Assembly (NCBI GenBank): GCA_026397475.1
Contig: JAPLUT010000006.1
Location: forward strand, 227,859-291,858
Direction of reading: 5' to 3'
Source: a candidate division SR1 bacterium
GTDB taxonomy: Bacteria; Patescibacteriota; Gracilibacteria; Absconditabacterales; Absconditicoccaceae
DNA: 64,000 nt
Shown: piece after piece, positions 8,890 through 22,368 of the stretch
How the letters are laid out: every line of letters starts with the position of its first letter
Numbering within the stretch: position 1 is the stretch's first letter
Position numbers and translations under genes: made by a program
The notes under the pieces: generated by a model
The model's input: the letters and a program-made list of their open reading frames with translations, nothing else
Told to the model about the DNA's origin: nothing
Databases searched by the model: none

Positions 8890-9249
8890 ATGGCACACAA
8901 AAAAAATACAAAATTTATTCTTCCAGGAAGGATAATTTATTCATCAAAAAAAACTGTTTATTTTTCTGATTCGGGCTATCTTATATTCCAGGATCAGCAG
9001 GGGTATTTTAGTATAAAGCATGTCGAAATAGCCGACAAAGAGTTTATTTCCTTTCCAGGAACTCCTGGTGATACCAAAGGGATATTTATAGAAGTAATCA
9101 TGACAAAAGTGCATCTTGCGGTTCGCACTCCTAAGGGATGGGCTATATGGAATATTACTACTTCTCGTGGTGGATCCTGGGAACACAATGGAAGGGTTTT
9201 TGAAAGCATTGAAGTAGGAAAAATTCCTACGAAGCAAAAAAAGCATTAA
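8890..9249 (+). CDS. hypothetical protein without UGA codons
   Basis: 119 residues, beta-rich and aromatic, with several lysines at both ends (MAHKKNTKF, PTKQKKH). It has eleven glycines, all GGN and none TGA, and its GC content is higher than that of adjacent genes. No membrane segment or signal peptide is seen. No family is recognised. Its codon use resembles the genes at 5574 and 13346 and suggests foreign origin or different selection. A strong terminator follows at once. Confidence 0.6.
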   Translation: MAHKKNTKFILPGRIIYSSKKTVYFSDSGYLIFQDQQGYFSIKHVEIADKEFISFPGTPGDTKGIFIEVIMTKVHLAVRTPKGWAIWNITTSRGGSWEHNGRVFESIEVGKIPTKQKKH

Positions 9250-9272
9250 AGGTATGTTTATCTATTATTCTT

Positions 9273-9298
9273 GCTACTGTATCTCAGTAGCTTTTTTT
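9273..9298 (+). terminator. Rho-independent terminator
   Basis: GCTACTG/CAGTAGC with T7, 23 bases after the plus-strand gene. Confidence 0.9.
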
Positions 9299-9310
9299 AA
9301 ATTGTAAACA

Positions 9311-9340
9311 AAAAGACCGAACGATCAGGTTCAGTCTTTT
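9311..9340 (-). terminator. convergent terminator for the minus-strand cell-wall gene
   Basis: Read on the minus strand, AAAGAC-GAAC pairs with its complement and ends in a T tract, 10 bases past the minus-strand stop at 9350. Confidence 0.75.
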
Positions 9341-9349
9341 CTTTCTTAT

Positions 9350-11260
9350 TTATTGACTAAGTGTCTCTCCGTAGGTGATTGTTTCTGGAGTTGGATTATC
9401 GATGTTTGGATTGGGTCAAGTCCTGAATGGAAAGTCTTCCGGGATATAGTATCCTTTGATTTGGCTCAAACATTTTAATACGTTTGTCTGCCAATTTATT
9501 GGGCTTGATGCATATATCTTTCCGTCTTTGTTTCCATATCTAGAAAGTTGATTGATGGTATGATATGCTCATAAGAAAGCATTGTTGAGCGTCAATGGGA
9601 TTGCTCTTGCTCCTGCGTATGCAGAATAGAAAGGAACTCTATCTCCACGATCGTTGTTTCCTACGTTACCGATATTTGCATTGGTGCTGAGGTATTTCCC
9701 AAGCGTACTTTCTGCAAATGCGATACAGATTACCATATCTTTGTCGATATTTGTATCTTTTACAACGTCCTCTCGAAATGCTACTTGTTTGTATATCCCT
9801 ACACCATATCTTGTCAAAAATTGACTTTCTCTTTTTGCTAAGGTAGCTCCTGTCATAAGTTGAAGATCTGTAATATCTATCGCTCTTACGTATTTATCTC
9901 TGAGGTATTTGATTTGATATCCATCAGGCAATACTTCTTTATTTTTTACGATACTTGCATCCAATATTTCAAAAGGATCCATTGCGATACCATCTTTGAA
10001 AATTTCAAATGTAAGGTTTGCTCATTTAGAAATAAATCCTGCACCTCTTGTTCCTGGCTCTCATCAACTATATCCTATGAGTTGTCCTCTTCTTACTATA
10101 TCACCTGGTTTAATGACAGTTTTGTTGAGGTATTGATATATCGTTACATATCCATCGGTGTGTACAATCATTGCTCGATTGATTCCTATTTCATCATTGT
10201 CTGCAACAAAATATACGATACCATTACGAGCTGCATATACTGGAGTTCCTTGTGTTGCTTGTACTTGGATTCCTATATGAGGCACTCCGTATTCTTTTTG
10301 GAAATTCATATCGCCGAAATAGGTTTGAATGTTTTCAATTGGATATATCGGCCATGCTAGAGGATATGCTTCATTGTCATTCTCTAAATTATTGAGTAGC
10401 GTTAGCTTTTTTTCCATATCAAAGTCTGTTTTGTATACTCATTTTTTGATATCTTTAATGAGTTCTACCGTTTTATCATATACCCCTTTTGTGCTTTCAA
10501 AGAAGTTATTTATGCTTAATTGTCTTTGTGTTTTATCGTTTTGATAAAGCTTCATAAATTGAAGCAAATAGTTTTTTTTCTGTTGTAATTTTTCTATTTC
10601 ATTTTGATATTCTTCTATGGCGTCTTTAGTTCTAGATTTTAACTCATTAAGTTTTTTAATCGTTTCTAGTTGTACTTGCTCATTTTCTTTAAAATTACTC
10701 ATAAGATCATTCAACTGAAGTATCATAGATTGGACAAGGGTGTCGTTTGCGAGCGTACGTGGGATGTTGTCTGAATTGACTAATAGTTTTATCTCATCGA
10801 TGGTATTTGTATCTTCGTTATAGAGTTTATTATCTAGTTTGTAGATGAAGTTTGAAAAGTCTTCTATGTATTGTTTTGTATCTACCATACCTGATCTTGA
10901 TGCTTGAATATCTTTGTACGTAACTATCATAAGTTTTTTGTAGGTAGCTATCTTTTGAAGCTGCTCGCTGATAGTATCTGTCGTTTGATTGATTGTTTGA
11001 ATTACGTTTACGATTTCTTTCCTTGTTGCTCTATATTTGTCTGAGATAACGTTTCCGGTTCCTCTTTCTTTTTCGTCCAGAGTGTAGAGTTGTTGAATTA
11101 CCCCATCAAGATTATTTTTAAGATCTTGCATGTTATTTGTAGCGATTTGTACATCAAAATTTGTCGCTTCAGCTGCGCTAGTGTCTAGTTCTTGTGCTCT
11201 ACATAGATTTACTGATCCCATGAGAAGCAGTATACATATAACTCAAATTCTTTTTTTCAT
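9350..11260 (-). CDS. secreted coiled-coil / degenerate M23 / lysozyme-like protein
   Basis: 636 residues from ATG 11260, which adds a signal peptide (MKKRIGVICILLLMGS...) missed by standard-code callers because of a TGA at codon 6. Residues ~30-270 form a long coiled coil. Residues ~300-420 follow the M23/LytM fold (GVPHIGIQ, VKPGD-V-RGQLIGYSGG) but the zinc ligands are mostly replaced: the HxxxD-type site reads H328-IGIQ and the HLHFE-type site reads NLTFE (415-419). This recalls non-catalytic EnvC-like activators. The C-terminal part (from ~490) has IAFAESTLGK with E517 placed like a lytic transglycosylase glutamate, followed by NIGNVGNNDRG. It probably regulates or carries out peptidoglycan cleavage outside the membrane. 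Confidence 0.78.
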
Positions 11261-11374
11261 AAGTAACATATAATAATATAAACTATACTTTATCAGACAT
11301 AAATTTTATACTACTCCTTATTCTTCGGGGAGCTGTCTTTCTCTATAATTATATTCCAAATCCATGAAATAACC

Positions 11375-11400
11375 AAAAAACCGTGCTTAGAGCACGATTT
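11375..11400 (-). terminator. Rho-independent terminator
   Basis: On the minus strand ATCGTGCT/AGCACGGT is followed by T6. It lies 120 bases past the MFS gene stop. Between them, 11441-11486 holds a second hairpin (GGATGTAATT-TGCC / GGGC-AATTCATCC) of unknown role. Confidence 0.65.
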
Positions 11401-11522
11401 TATCCTTGACAAAATGACTTAAATAATTGTGGTTTATCCTAACGGATGTAATTTGCCTTTTGGGCGTAATTCATCCCTTTGGAATGTAGCTTAATTATAT
11501 TAGGTAAATTACATAAAATATG

Positions 11523-12698
11523 TTATTCTTTAGTCAAATCTGAAGCATCAAATTTTTTGATGAAAAATGGCATGAGTAAGAGGATTAATCAAAAGAAAAA
11601 GAAACTTATCTTCATTCCTACAACCTTATTAAGATAGTCTGATGCGATCATAATAAGAAAAATGATAATACTTGTGGCAATTCCATATGCAGCTGAGCCA
11701 TATTCTTTTCTATGATCGTCACCAATATGGAAATAATATCTTCATTCTAGTAGATTAACTGCTATTCCAAAAAATGCTCAAATAAAGAATCAGGAAATTT
11801 TTAAAGTAATATAATATTCGTACTTATCTATGATGTGGGGAAAATAGATGGTTGTAAGTCAGAAAATAATTGTAAAAATGATGGCTATATTTTTTCTGTT
11901 TCTTAGAAAAAATGCTGATACGATATGTCCTAATATTGCTCCAACAAATGATATAACGATAATTATTATCGAACTTTTTGGTGTTCTTTGGAAGAGATCG
12001 ACTCCTATTTCTAGCATTTTTTGTCAGATGGCTGTTGATATTGCTCGTAATGCTCCTATGGGTAAGAGTAGCCGTATATATTTTTTTATAATTATTCCTA
12101 TGTTGGGAAGTGAATGTTTAAGTGTTTGCATAAGTGGTTTTTTTTCAAAGTGAGTATCGTAATTCATTCCCATAGTTAGTATGCTTCCTAAGACTAAGAA
12201 TGCTATAATTATTTGAAATCAGTCTACTCATCGTTTCCCAAAAATAGCGAATCATAAATAACTTCCTAGCAGTATTCATGATAGGATGGCGACGTTAATT
12301 ATTCCATTTATCTTTGCTTCTCCGTGTTCTGATCTTTGGATTTCTATACTAAGAATTATTGATTTTATAATTAGCCAAGTACTATATGCAAATCCGATGC
12401 TACTTACGAGCAAAATAAATACTCGAAAAGGGTAGTAGTTAAGTATGTTTCCTATGATTAAACAAACTATTGCAATTAGTCATGCGAAAATAGTAATGTT
12501 TTTTTTGCGAAATTTGTATGCTATAGCAGATCAGACAATATATGCCAACATTCCTCATAAGCTAAGATATCCTGCTATTTCTTCTAGTGATATATGTACG
12601 TTTTTGAGATAAGATCGAAGAAAAAATTTGAGCATAGAAATAAATACGCTTCGCAGGAAGGTTATTATAACGAATAGCATAAGATTTTTATGTTTCAT
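11523..12698 (-). CDS. MFS-like polytopic membrane transporter
   Basis: 391 residues with about twelve hydrophobic segments and short loops, the size and pattern of a major facilitator transporter. It starts at ATG 12698 (MKHKNLMLFVIITFL). Many of its glycines are TGA, so standard ORF calling finds nothing on this strand. Several in-membrane CGA codons are more plausible as Trp than as Arg. No substrate-specific motif is recognised. It is followed by a terminator, and the HIT-protein gene lies just upstream on the same strand, with a gap of 12 bases. Confidence 0.7.
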
Positions 12699-12710
12699 AG
12701 ATTATATGTC

Positions 12711-13193
12711 TTATAAAAATGTTTTTTTATAGGTTTGAGCTGTTTTGCTATATGTTTTTTCGTCTAGAAATATACGAGTATCTTCGTTCTGATGCTTAAG
12801 TGTCTGTATGTGGACTCCTACGTTAGGTAAAATATGAAAATGTAGGTGATTGATAGACTTATTTATTATCTTGTCTTTTACTAGTCCATCTCTAAGAAGT
12901 AAACTTATATCTTTGTACTTGCTGTGTAATTTTTTTGCTCGTTTGTCTACAAGACTATACATTTCTTTGCGTTCTCCATCGGAAAGTTCTGTGAGGAGAT
13001 TGGCATGTCTCTTAGGAATAATTACCAGATGGTGCTTTGTGTACGGAGCACGTGAGGGTAGTACCATAAAATATTTCCCTTCTTCGAGAATATTTTCTGG
13101 CTTTTCGTGACAAAATGGGCATATGTGGTTTTTTTGTAATTCTTTTACTATTCTAGTATATCTCATCATATATAAGGTATAAAAAAATGGCAT
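12711..13193 (-). CDS. HIT-family hydrolase/transferase
   Basis: 160 residues, or about 152 if the internal ATG 13169 is used. It has CPFCHEKP near the N-terminus as a possible zinc site, then HHLVIIPKRH and the histidine-triad block NHLHFHILP, with histidines in the H-x-H-x-H arrangement. HIT proteins hydrolyse or transfer nucleoside monophosphates from nucleotide conjugates. The final part is basic. The gene is probably co-transcribed with the MFS gene downstream. Confidence 0.85.
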   Translation of the reverse strand: MPFFYTLYMMRYTRIVKELQKNHICPFCHEKPENILEEGKYFMVLPSRAPYTKHHLVIIPKRHANLLTELSDGERKEMYSLVDKRAKKLHSKYKDISLLLRDGLVKDKIINKSINHLHFHILPNVGVHIQTLKHQNEDTRIFLDEKTYSKTAQTYKKTFL

Positions 13194-13345
13194 TTTATTT
13201 TTTTGTTTGCGTCTCAGTATAAAAAATTATCTTCTGATTGCAAACTTAGATGCTTCCCTCCTTCCCTGGAAGTGTTCTTTATTTTTATCTATTGACTTAT
13301 TTTTTGTTATGTATATAAAATACATACATATAAAAAAGAAACATT

Positions 13346-13723
13346 ATGAAAAAATTTATTACAATTTTGAGAGTGGTATTGGCTATATTACTTACGGTTG
13401 GTACTATCTATTCGGTTTATCAGTGGCCAGGACAAACCTTGGTTGCGATCTTTGTCTTAGCAAAAGCGAAGGAGCATTGGGAAGCTGTCTGGGTGGTTAT
13501 TGTAACTGCGATCCTTTCTTCTATCGGTGGGGCATTACTGCTTTGGGTAATTCATTTTTTCTTTACCGGTGATATATTCATTGATAACCACAGCGTTTGG
13601 CCTGTTGGCTTTCTGTTCACGAGTGTCTACGTAATGGGACTTCTTATAGAGGAGGACCAGCGTAAGCCATATATTTGGCTTTGGTCACAGGTGAGAAAAT
13701 TTAAAAAAACAGCAATGATTTAA
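13346..13723 (+). CDS. membrane protein without UGA codons
   Basis: 125 residues with three predicted membrane helices (about 5-25, 45-72 and 85-100). It is Trp-rich, with all Trp as TGG. All seven Gly codons are GGN and GC content is raised compared with its neighbours. It starts at ATG 13346 and is closed by a strong terminator. No family is recognised. Together with 5574 and 8890 it forms a class of genes with normal-code appearance in this window. Confidence 0.6.
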   Translation: MKKFITILRVVLAILLTVGTIYSVYQWPGQTLVAIFVLAKAKEHWEAVWVVIVTAILSSIGGALLLWVIHFFFTGDIFIDNHSVWPVGFLFTSVYVMGLLIEEDQRKPYIWLWSQVRKFKKTAMI

Positions 13724-13747
13724 TCATTGGCTGTCTTATCATTAGCG

Positions 13748-13775
13748 TCTGGAAGTTTCCTTCCAGATTTTTTTT
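13748..13775 (+). terminator. Rho-independent terminator
   Basis: TCTGGAAG/CTTCCAGA hairpin with T8. Confidence 0.92.
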
Positions 13776-13795
13776 AAAATAGAGAGAGGTAATTG

Positions 13796-16288
13796 TTAGA
13801 TTTCTATTGTCTTGTCTCGGATATCCATCTGTTGAATTTGTTGGCTGTGCGTTATAGTATAGAACTTCATTTCTCTTTGTTTTACAAAATCTTCTAGCAT
13901 GTCGGCTACTTTTCCTACAGTATCTGCATCGAGATTATTTATTGTTTCATCTAAGAAAAGGATAGGCGAGTTGATGTATGATGAAATAGCTAGCATTCGT
14001 ACCAGTTTTAGAATGATCCTTTGTCCTCAACTTAAACTTTTGGTATCTCTTTCTCCTTTTGCGTCTATGATTTTCGCGTCTAATTCTATCTTGTCTGCTT
14101 CATTTCTTAGTTGGAGGCTTATTTGATACTCTACTATTTGTGCGAGATAATTGTTTATAATATCGTTCAATGCTGGTAAATGGTCCTGGATAACTAGTAA
14201 CAAAAGTTCTTTAGAAAAAATCGTATAGAGGTTCCCTAGTATCGTTTCTTGTTCTTCTAGTTTCTGTCTTTCGAGTTGATGCTCTTTAAACTCGTTTACG
14301 AGCAAATCTATATCATGATAATATTGTTTCATAATTCAATGATTTCTTTCCAAACGTGCTGTAGTGGGAGCGTCTATTTTTTCTTTTTCTTGTGCTATCT
14401 TTTTTCGTTCTTGTTCTTTTTCTTCTATTGTTGTGATACTCTCTAGAAGTTGTTTTTCTAATGATTCTTTTTGAGTACTAGCTTTTTGTATTTGTGTTTT
14501 TCGTTCTTCTATCTGTTTAACTTCTTGTTCTAATTCGTTTATTTTTTTGTCTAAATCTTTGATTTCTTTATCTTGGTTTACATATTCTGTGTATGTTTTT
14601 TCAATTGTTTTATACTCTATTGTATTCAAAAATACTTTAATAGTTTCGATATTTTTCTCTACTTCTTTTTGTGTTTTTTCTAAATTTTCTATTTTTTTTT
14701 CATCTTTTTTTACTTCTATTTTACTCAATGCACTTAGCTCTGTTTTTAGTTTTTTAATTGTTGCTTCGATCTGTTCCTGTTGATCGGCAAATCATTTTTT
14801 TTGTTGATCTAATTGATCAAAAGTTTTTTTGTTGATTACTTTGATAAATGGACATGGTAAAGCTATTTTTTCACAAGCGTAGCTGGCTTGAGTCTCGATA
14901 TTTTTTTCTAATTCATTCAATGTTTTTAAGATATTTTTTAACTGATTTTCTTGATCAATTATTTTTTCTTCGAGATGCTTTTTCTGGGTGATATTTCTTT
15001 CTGCTTCGTTTTTTGCAACCAATTGTTCGTTTTGTATTTGTAGTTGAATATTTTTAATTTCTTCGCTTCACTTTTTCCCTTCGTTGATAAGGGTTTGAAT
15101 CAAGAAATAACTATTGAGTATTGTGATTCCTCATTCTTCACTGATGGTTGATTCTGTTCATTGTTCTTTGATGAAATTCCAAATCTCTTTTTTTGGAAGG
15201 GAACTTTCCTTGCTATTTTGTTGAGAAATTATTTCTGTTTTTTGTGATTTTAAGCTTTCTATTTTTTTCTCGTCAATTCCTTCTATTTTTTTTTGGAGCG
15301 TTGAAATGCTTGTAGAAAGTGACTTCTCTTCTGTTTGGAGTTCTTTTATTTTTTTCTGTCATTGCGCTATATCTTTTTGGATGCTTTCTTCTTGGTGGTG
15401 TAATTTTTGTTCTTCTGTTTTTTTGTTTTCAATATATTTGTGGAGTTCTTCTTCTCGATGTGTAGGAAAATCTTTGAGTGAAAAATTGCTCATTTGTACT
15501 TTTTCTTCTATCATTTTTCGTTCATCAAAAAATTGCTCATATGCTTTTGTGTCTATGGCGTTATTTAATAATTCTTTTGTTGAGCTGAACGTAGAGAGGT
15601 AGTTTTGTATGTTGTTCTTTAGCTTTTCGTCGTATTTGGAAATATCAGTTTTAGATTTTATTTTGTATCGAATTTCTCTTTTTTTGTCTGCTAGTACTTC
15701 TTTTGCTTCATCTATTCCCATGAGATTGAATACGTTTTTTAGAATCGTTAGTCTATCTACCGGAGTGAGTTCAAAAATATTGTCAGAATCCTGCATCAAA
15801 AATATTGTATTCATGATAACCTCTCTAGGTGGCAAAAATGTTTGCAGATTTTGCTGGAGGTCGGTTTCATTTTTGAAATTTACTTCGTCTCGTTTCAAGC
15901 CAGGATGCTTTCTAAGAATATTTTCAATATCAGTATCGTTTTCTACAGGATTATGCTCATTAAAGTCAGGTAAGTTGCCTTCCAATATATATAGTTTTGA
16001 CTCGCAAGAATCCTTAGATTTTCATTTTTTGATATTTCTTATGATGAGGTAGGTGCTTTGATTCACTTCACAGATAATTTTTATAAATCCTGTTTTGGAT
16101 TTGGTATTTAGAATGTTTCTATTGCTATATTTATAGAGTCCATAAATGGGTCCATCAAAGAAAAGGAAGCTTTTCCCTGATCCGATAGGGGCTTTGATAA
16201 GTACTTTCCCGGTATTGAAAAAAACACTCAGGAGTTTGTCCTGAAAGGGTCAGATGTTTTTATAAGATATGGCTATGAGATTGAGCAG
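13796..16288 (-). CDS. SbcC/Rad50-like SMC-family ATPase
   Basis: About 830 residues, read through at least eight TGAs. The N-terminal half-ATPase has KNIGPFQDKLLS and Walker A KAPIGSGKS. A long coiled coil follows (about residues 190-690), then the C-terminal half with signature SLSGGQR (first Gly TGA) and Walker B ILFLDETINNLD. A centrally placed CEKIALPCPFI stands where Rad50 has the CPxC zinc hook; the second hook cysteine is missing. The frame is closed by TAG at 16297-16295, and no ATG, GTG or TTG lies before the essential first strand, so the start is CTG 16288, another non-standard codon, or an undetected frameshift. No SbcD/Mre11 nuclease gene is adjacent. It should act in DNA-end processing. 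Confidence 0.8.
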
Positions 16289-16360
16289 TTTCGTCTATTT
16301 GCTAAGATAAATACTTAGAGTAAGCATAAAAATATCTTGTATAAAAACAACTATTTATTT

Positions 16361-16471
16361 TTTTGAGGCTCCGCTGGGGTCTCCAGTTTTGGAGATTTTT
16401 CCGGACTAGACTGTCAGAGCCATCTTTCCAGCATTTGAACCTCAATACGGTATATCTCGAGATGTGTTTAT
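16361..16471 (-). ncRNA. structured RNA or long leader of unknown class
   Basis: About 110 bases directly downstream of a consensus sigma-70 promoter. The two ends pair (UUGAGG with CCUCAA, then GCUGG with CCAGC), and inside lies a stable hairpin UCUCCA-aaac-UGGAGA plus a weaker one, giving a three-way-junction layout. It does not code for protein. It could be an independent small RNA or the 5' leader of the SbcC-like gene that begins about 70 bases further on. It is too short for RNase P or 6S RNA. The conserved SRP RNA apical loop GGAAGGAAGCA is absent, so I do not assign a family. Confidence 0.5.
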
Positions 16472-16477
16472 AATATT

Positions 16478-16506
16478 ATTATAATGTTATTTTCTCTTTC
16501 TGTCAA
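16478..16506 (-). promoter_or_regulatory. consensus sigma-70 promoter for the 16.4 kb RNA
   Basis: On the minus strand TTGACA (16506-16501) and TATAAT (16483-16478) are both perfect and separated by exactly 17 bases. The predicted start is near 16471. Confidence 0.85.
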
Positions 16507-16534
16507 GGGCTACTGGTGAGGGATATTTGATTTT

Positions 16535-16563
16535 TTGGCTTTTATCCGAATGTGGAGTATAAT
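16535..16563 (+). promoter_or_regulatory. probable promoter of the sortase gene
   Basis: TTGGCT (16535-16540), a 17-base spacer and TATAAT (16558-16563), 35 bases before the sortase start. Confidence 0.6.
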
Positions 16564-16597
16564 AGTAAGGAATTTAAAATTTAAAATTATTAACGAT

Positions 16598-17428
16598 ATG
16601 CATTGATTATATGGACAGCATGGTACTCATTCAAAGAAACGTTCATTTCGACAAGAGATTAGAACTTTTGCGCTTTTTTTTGTTGCTGTTTTTGTGATTA
16701 TTCTTGTATTTACGAATCTTAATCTCTTCGCATCTAACTTTGTTGGCTTGTTTGAATGAGAAATTCATCCTATTGCCGCTATTGCTACTTCTATTGTTTC
16801 TGAAGATAGTAATATTTCTACTATTGTGGATACGGCACAAAAAAATGATATAGAGATTCAGGGACTCCTCAAAAACTATCAACAAACCACCGATGTAAAT
16901 ACCTTGACCCCGTCAACCGAAGAAGGACTTCAATCTCATCTGATGGATTATAATTTTTCTTTTAATACCGTCCCTCCTGTGGATAGAGTTATTATCCCTT
17001 CTTTGTGACTTGATGTCCCTATTGTTACCAATGAAAATATGAAGGTCGTAGATTTTTCAACCGCAGATTTTGATAAAGAACTTAATGAATGAATAGTTAA
17101 ATATCCTACTACTCCTGCTCCTGGACAAGAGGGGAATACCTTATTGTTTGGTCATACGAGTTATGTGATCTGGAAAACTAATCCTTTTGGAACTATCTTT
17201 AAAGATCTTCCTAGGCTCAAAGATAATACCTTGATTCAAGTATTGCGAGAATGAAAGTTATATGAATATAGGGTTATTGATCTTTTTGTAGTGTTTCCAA
17301 AACAAGTCGCTGCTCAGTATATGACCTATCAAAATGCCTGAGGAAGTTATATTACTTTGATGGGATGTTATCCTTTAGGTACCGATAAAAAGAGGATTAT
17401 GGTTGTTGCTAAGTTGATTACTAGTTAA
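16598..17428 (+). CDS. sortase (class C/D-like transpeptidase)
   Basis: 276 residues from ATG 16598; the third codon is TGA (MHG). One membrane anchor spans about residues 25-45. The extracytoplasmic sortase fold carries the catalytic set: H186 in LLFGHTSY, C257 in TLMGCYPLG and R266 in DKKRIMVV. Sortases join proteins with a C-terminal sorting motif to a surface acceptor. No clear LPxTG substrate gene is next to it, though several small secreted proteins occur elsewhere in the window. It is monocistronic, with a promoter upstream and a terminator at 17499. Confidence 0.9.
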
Positions 17429-17498
17429 GAAACTACATTGCAATTCACTAGGAAAATCTTATATAAAGAGCAATTAAGATATGCTTTTTTATATATAC

Positions 17499-17525
17499 AA
17501 AAGCTTTACTATCAAAGCTTTTTTT
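17499..17525 (+). terminator. Rho-independent terminator
   Basis: AAAAGCTTT/AAAGCTTTT with a T run. Confidence 0.88.
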
Positions 17526-17530
17526 GTTTT

Positions 17531-17586
17531 CCCACCTAACGTGGGATAAAAACGACGTTACAATCCTTTATGGGATTGCTGGCGTC
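17531..17586 (+). other. two hairpins between sortase gene and typA
   Basis: CCCAC-ctaac-GTGGG (17531-17545), and a larger stem GACG...CAATCC / GGATTG...CGTC (17554-17586). They precede a TATAAT at 17593. They lie before the likely typA start of transcription, so they may belong to the end of the upstream transcript. Confidence 0.4.
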
Positions 17587-17612
17587 TTATTTTATAATGT
17601 TTATACCTACCA

Positions 17613-19424
<1,812 letters not shown>

Positions 19425-19443
19425 AAATATCTTATTTACATAC

Positions 19444-19479
19444 AAAAAATCCTCTCGCAATATTGCAGGAGGATTTTTT
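19444..19479 (+). terminator. Rho-independent terminator
   Basis: AAAAATCCTC pairs with GAGGATTTTTT around a GCAAT/ATTGC inner stem. It can serve both converging genes. Confidence 0.92.
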
Positions 19480-19487
19480 AAAAATAA

Positions 19488-20240
19488 CTATTTATTTTCT
19501 AATCATCTTTTTCGTATTTTTCTTACTTCTTCTCTATTTGATAAAGAGAGTAGGGTGTTTTTTCACTCTGTATATTCTTTTATTATTTCGTTAGCTGAAA
19601 GAGTGTCGTTTATGATATCTTCAGGGTTTATTTCTTTGATGGGATAATAAGCATATGGCTGTTTAAAATGAGTTGTACCTTCAAACTCATTCCCTATTTT
19701 TACTGCTTCTTTCAATCCTATGTTTGTATCATATCTTAAAGATGTTCATAGAAATATATTATATGTTCATTGTTGAAGTATTCTTTTAAATACTGCATTA
19801 GCATCAAATTCTGTTACATATTTATAGTTGTTTGGATAATAAGAATCTCTTCATAGACTTTTTTCTTTGACGGGAAACATAACAATATTTTTTCAAAAAA
19901 ACTGACATTCAAATAGTTCATTTTCTTTTTCCCAAAAAAATGTTTTGGGATATAGACTATCTTTCTCGCTGCTTCTATTATATTTGTCTCCATAGGAATA
20001 TCCTAAACATCATTCATGACTTCTTTGTCTTCATTTAGCTGAGTTGTTAGCTCCTTCTGGTTTGTAATATATCGCAAATGCTTCATGATATTCTTTTTTA
20101 AACATATCCACAATGTTCTTTTTTTCTGCAGTAGTATTCAGTGTTTTGTATATTGATTTTTTTATGTCCTTGCTGTTTTTTATCATTTCTGATACAAAAA
20201 AATCCATTTCGTCGAAACATATTGGCTCTTTTTCTTTCAT
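19488..20240 (-). CDS. hypothetical protein
   Basis: 250 residues from ATG 20240, read across about nine TGAs. It is soluble, charged and aromatic-rich, with several Tyr/Lys/Asn stretches, and has no signal peptide or membrane helix. The C-terminal 30 residues are strongly basic (REEVRKIRKRG). It follows proS by 62 bases on the same strand and is probably co-transcribed. No family is recognised. A chance frame of this length with all TGAs and no TAA/TAG is unlikely. Confidence 0.55.
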
Positions 20241-20302
20241 ATGGCCTAGTAGAAGTAAGAATAAAATTTTGTTTTATTCTTTTTGTTTTTGGAAAATATT
20301 TT

Positions 20303-21808
<1,506 letters not shown>

Positions 21809-21883
21809 GCTTATCGTGTATATAATAAATATTATTATTAATTTTCTACACAAAAGAGCTGTATTATCAAGGTTATTGCTAAA

Positions 21884-21909
21884 CAAAAAAACCCTGCATT
21901 CCTGCAGAG
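21884..21909 (-). terminator. Rho-independent terminator
   Basis: On the minus strand CTGCA-ggaa-TGCAG is followed by T7, 28 bases past the small membrane-protein gene. Confidence 0.75.
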
Positions 21910-21937
21910 CTTTCTATGGTAATATTAACTAAGTTTA

Positions 21938-22258
21938 CTATTTTTTTCTTCTTAGAAAGAATCCTGTAGTAAAAAGTATACCAAGGACTATCAAAAGCAT
22001 TCCTCCAATCATATTGCGAAGCATGTAAAGTCCAAGAACCAAAAGAATGATACCAATGATAGTGAAGATTTTTTCTTCGCTACTAGATACTTCCCATCGA
22101 GCTCCAATTTTGCTTCCAATTTCTTTAGTTTCGTCACCAAATCTTTGTTTTGCTTCGTTTTCTACGTTTTTTGCAAATGATTTCACTCTGTTTTCTACAG
22201 AGTTTATAGTCTTTTTTGTGTTAGATACACTTTTTTTAAACGTTTTCTTTGCTGGCAT
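21938..22258 (-). CDS. small membrane protein with basic helical N-terminus
   Basis: 106 residues. A lysine-rich amphipathic N-terminus (about 1-60) is followed by two closely spaced hydrophobic segments (64-80, 84-99) and the basic end RRKK. It has ten glycines and no TGA. No family can be assigned with confidence; the layout resembles small phage-shock or YtxH-like envelope proteins, but this is only analogy. It is followed by its own terminator. Confidence 0.6.
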   Translation of the reverse strand: MPAKKTFKKSVSNTKKTINSVENRVKSFAKNVENEAKQRFGDETKEIGSKIGARWEVSSSEEKIFTIIGIILLVLGLYMLRNMIGGMLLIVLGILFTTGFFLRRKK

Positions 22259-22368
22259 GGCAAATAAGTAAAGTATAAAAGCTTGTATACGACTATATAT
22301 AAACTTTATAAATTTGCAAATCTATTTTTTTTTCATAAATCTGCAAGAAATATACATACAACCTTATC

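Noticed and set aside
16361..16471. Assignment as SRP (4.5S) RNA
   Set aside because: The conserved apical loop GGAAGGAAGCA is absent and the fold is a three-way junction rather than a single hairpin.
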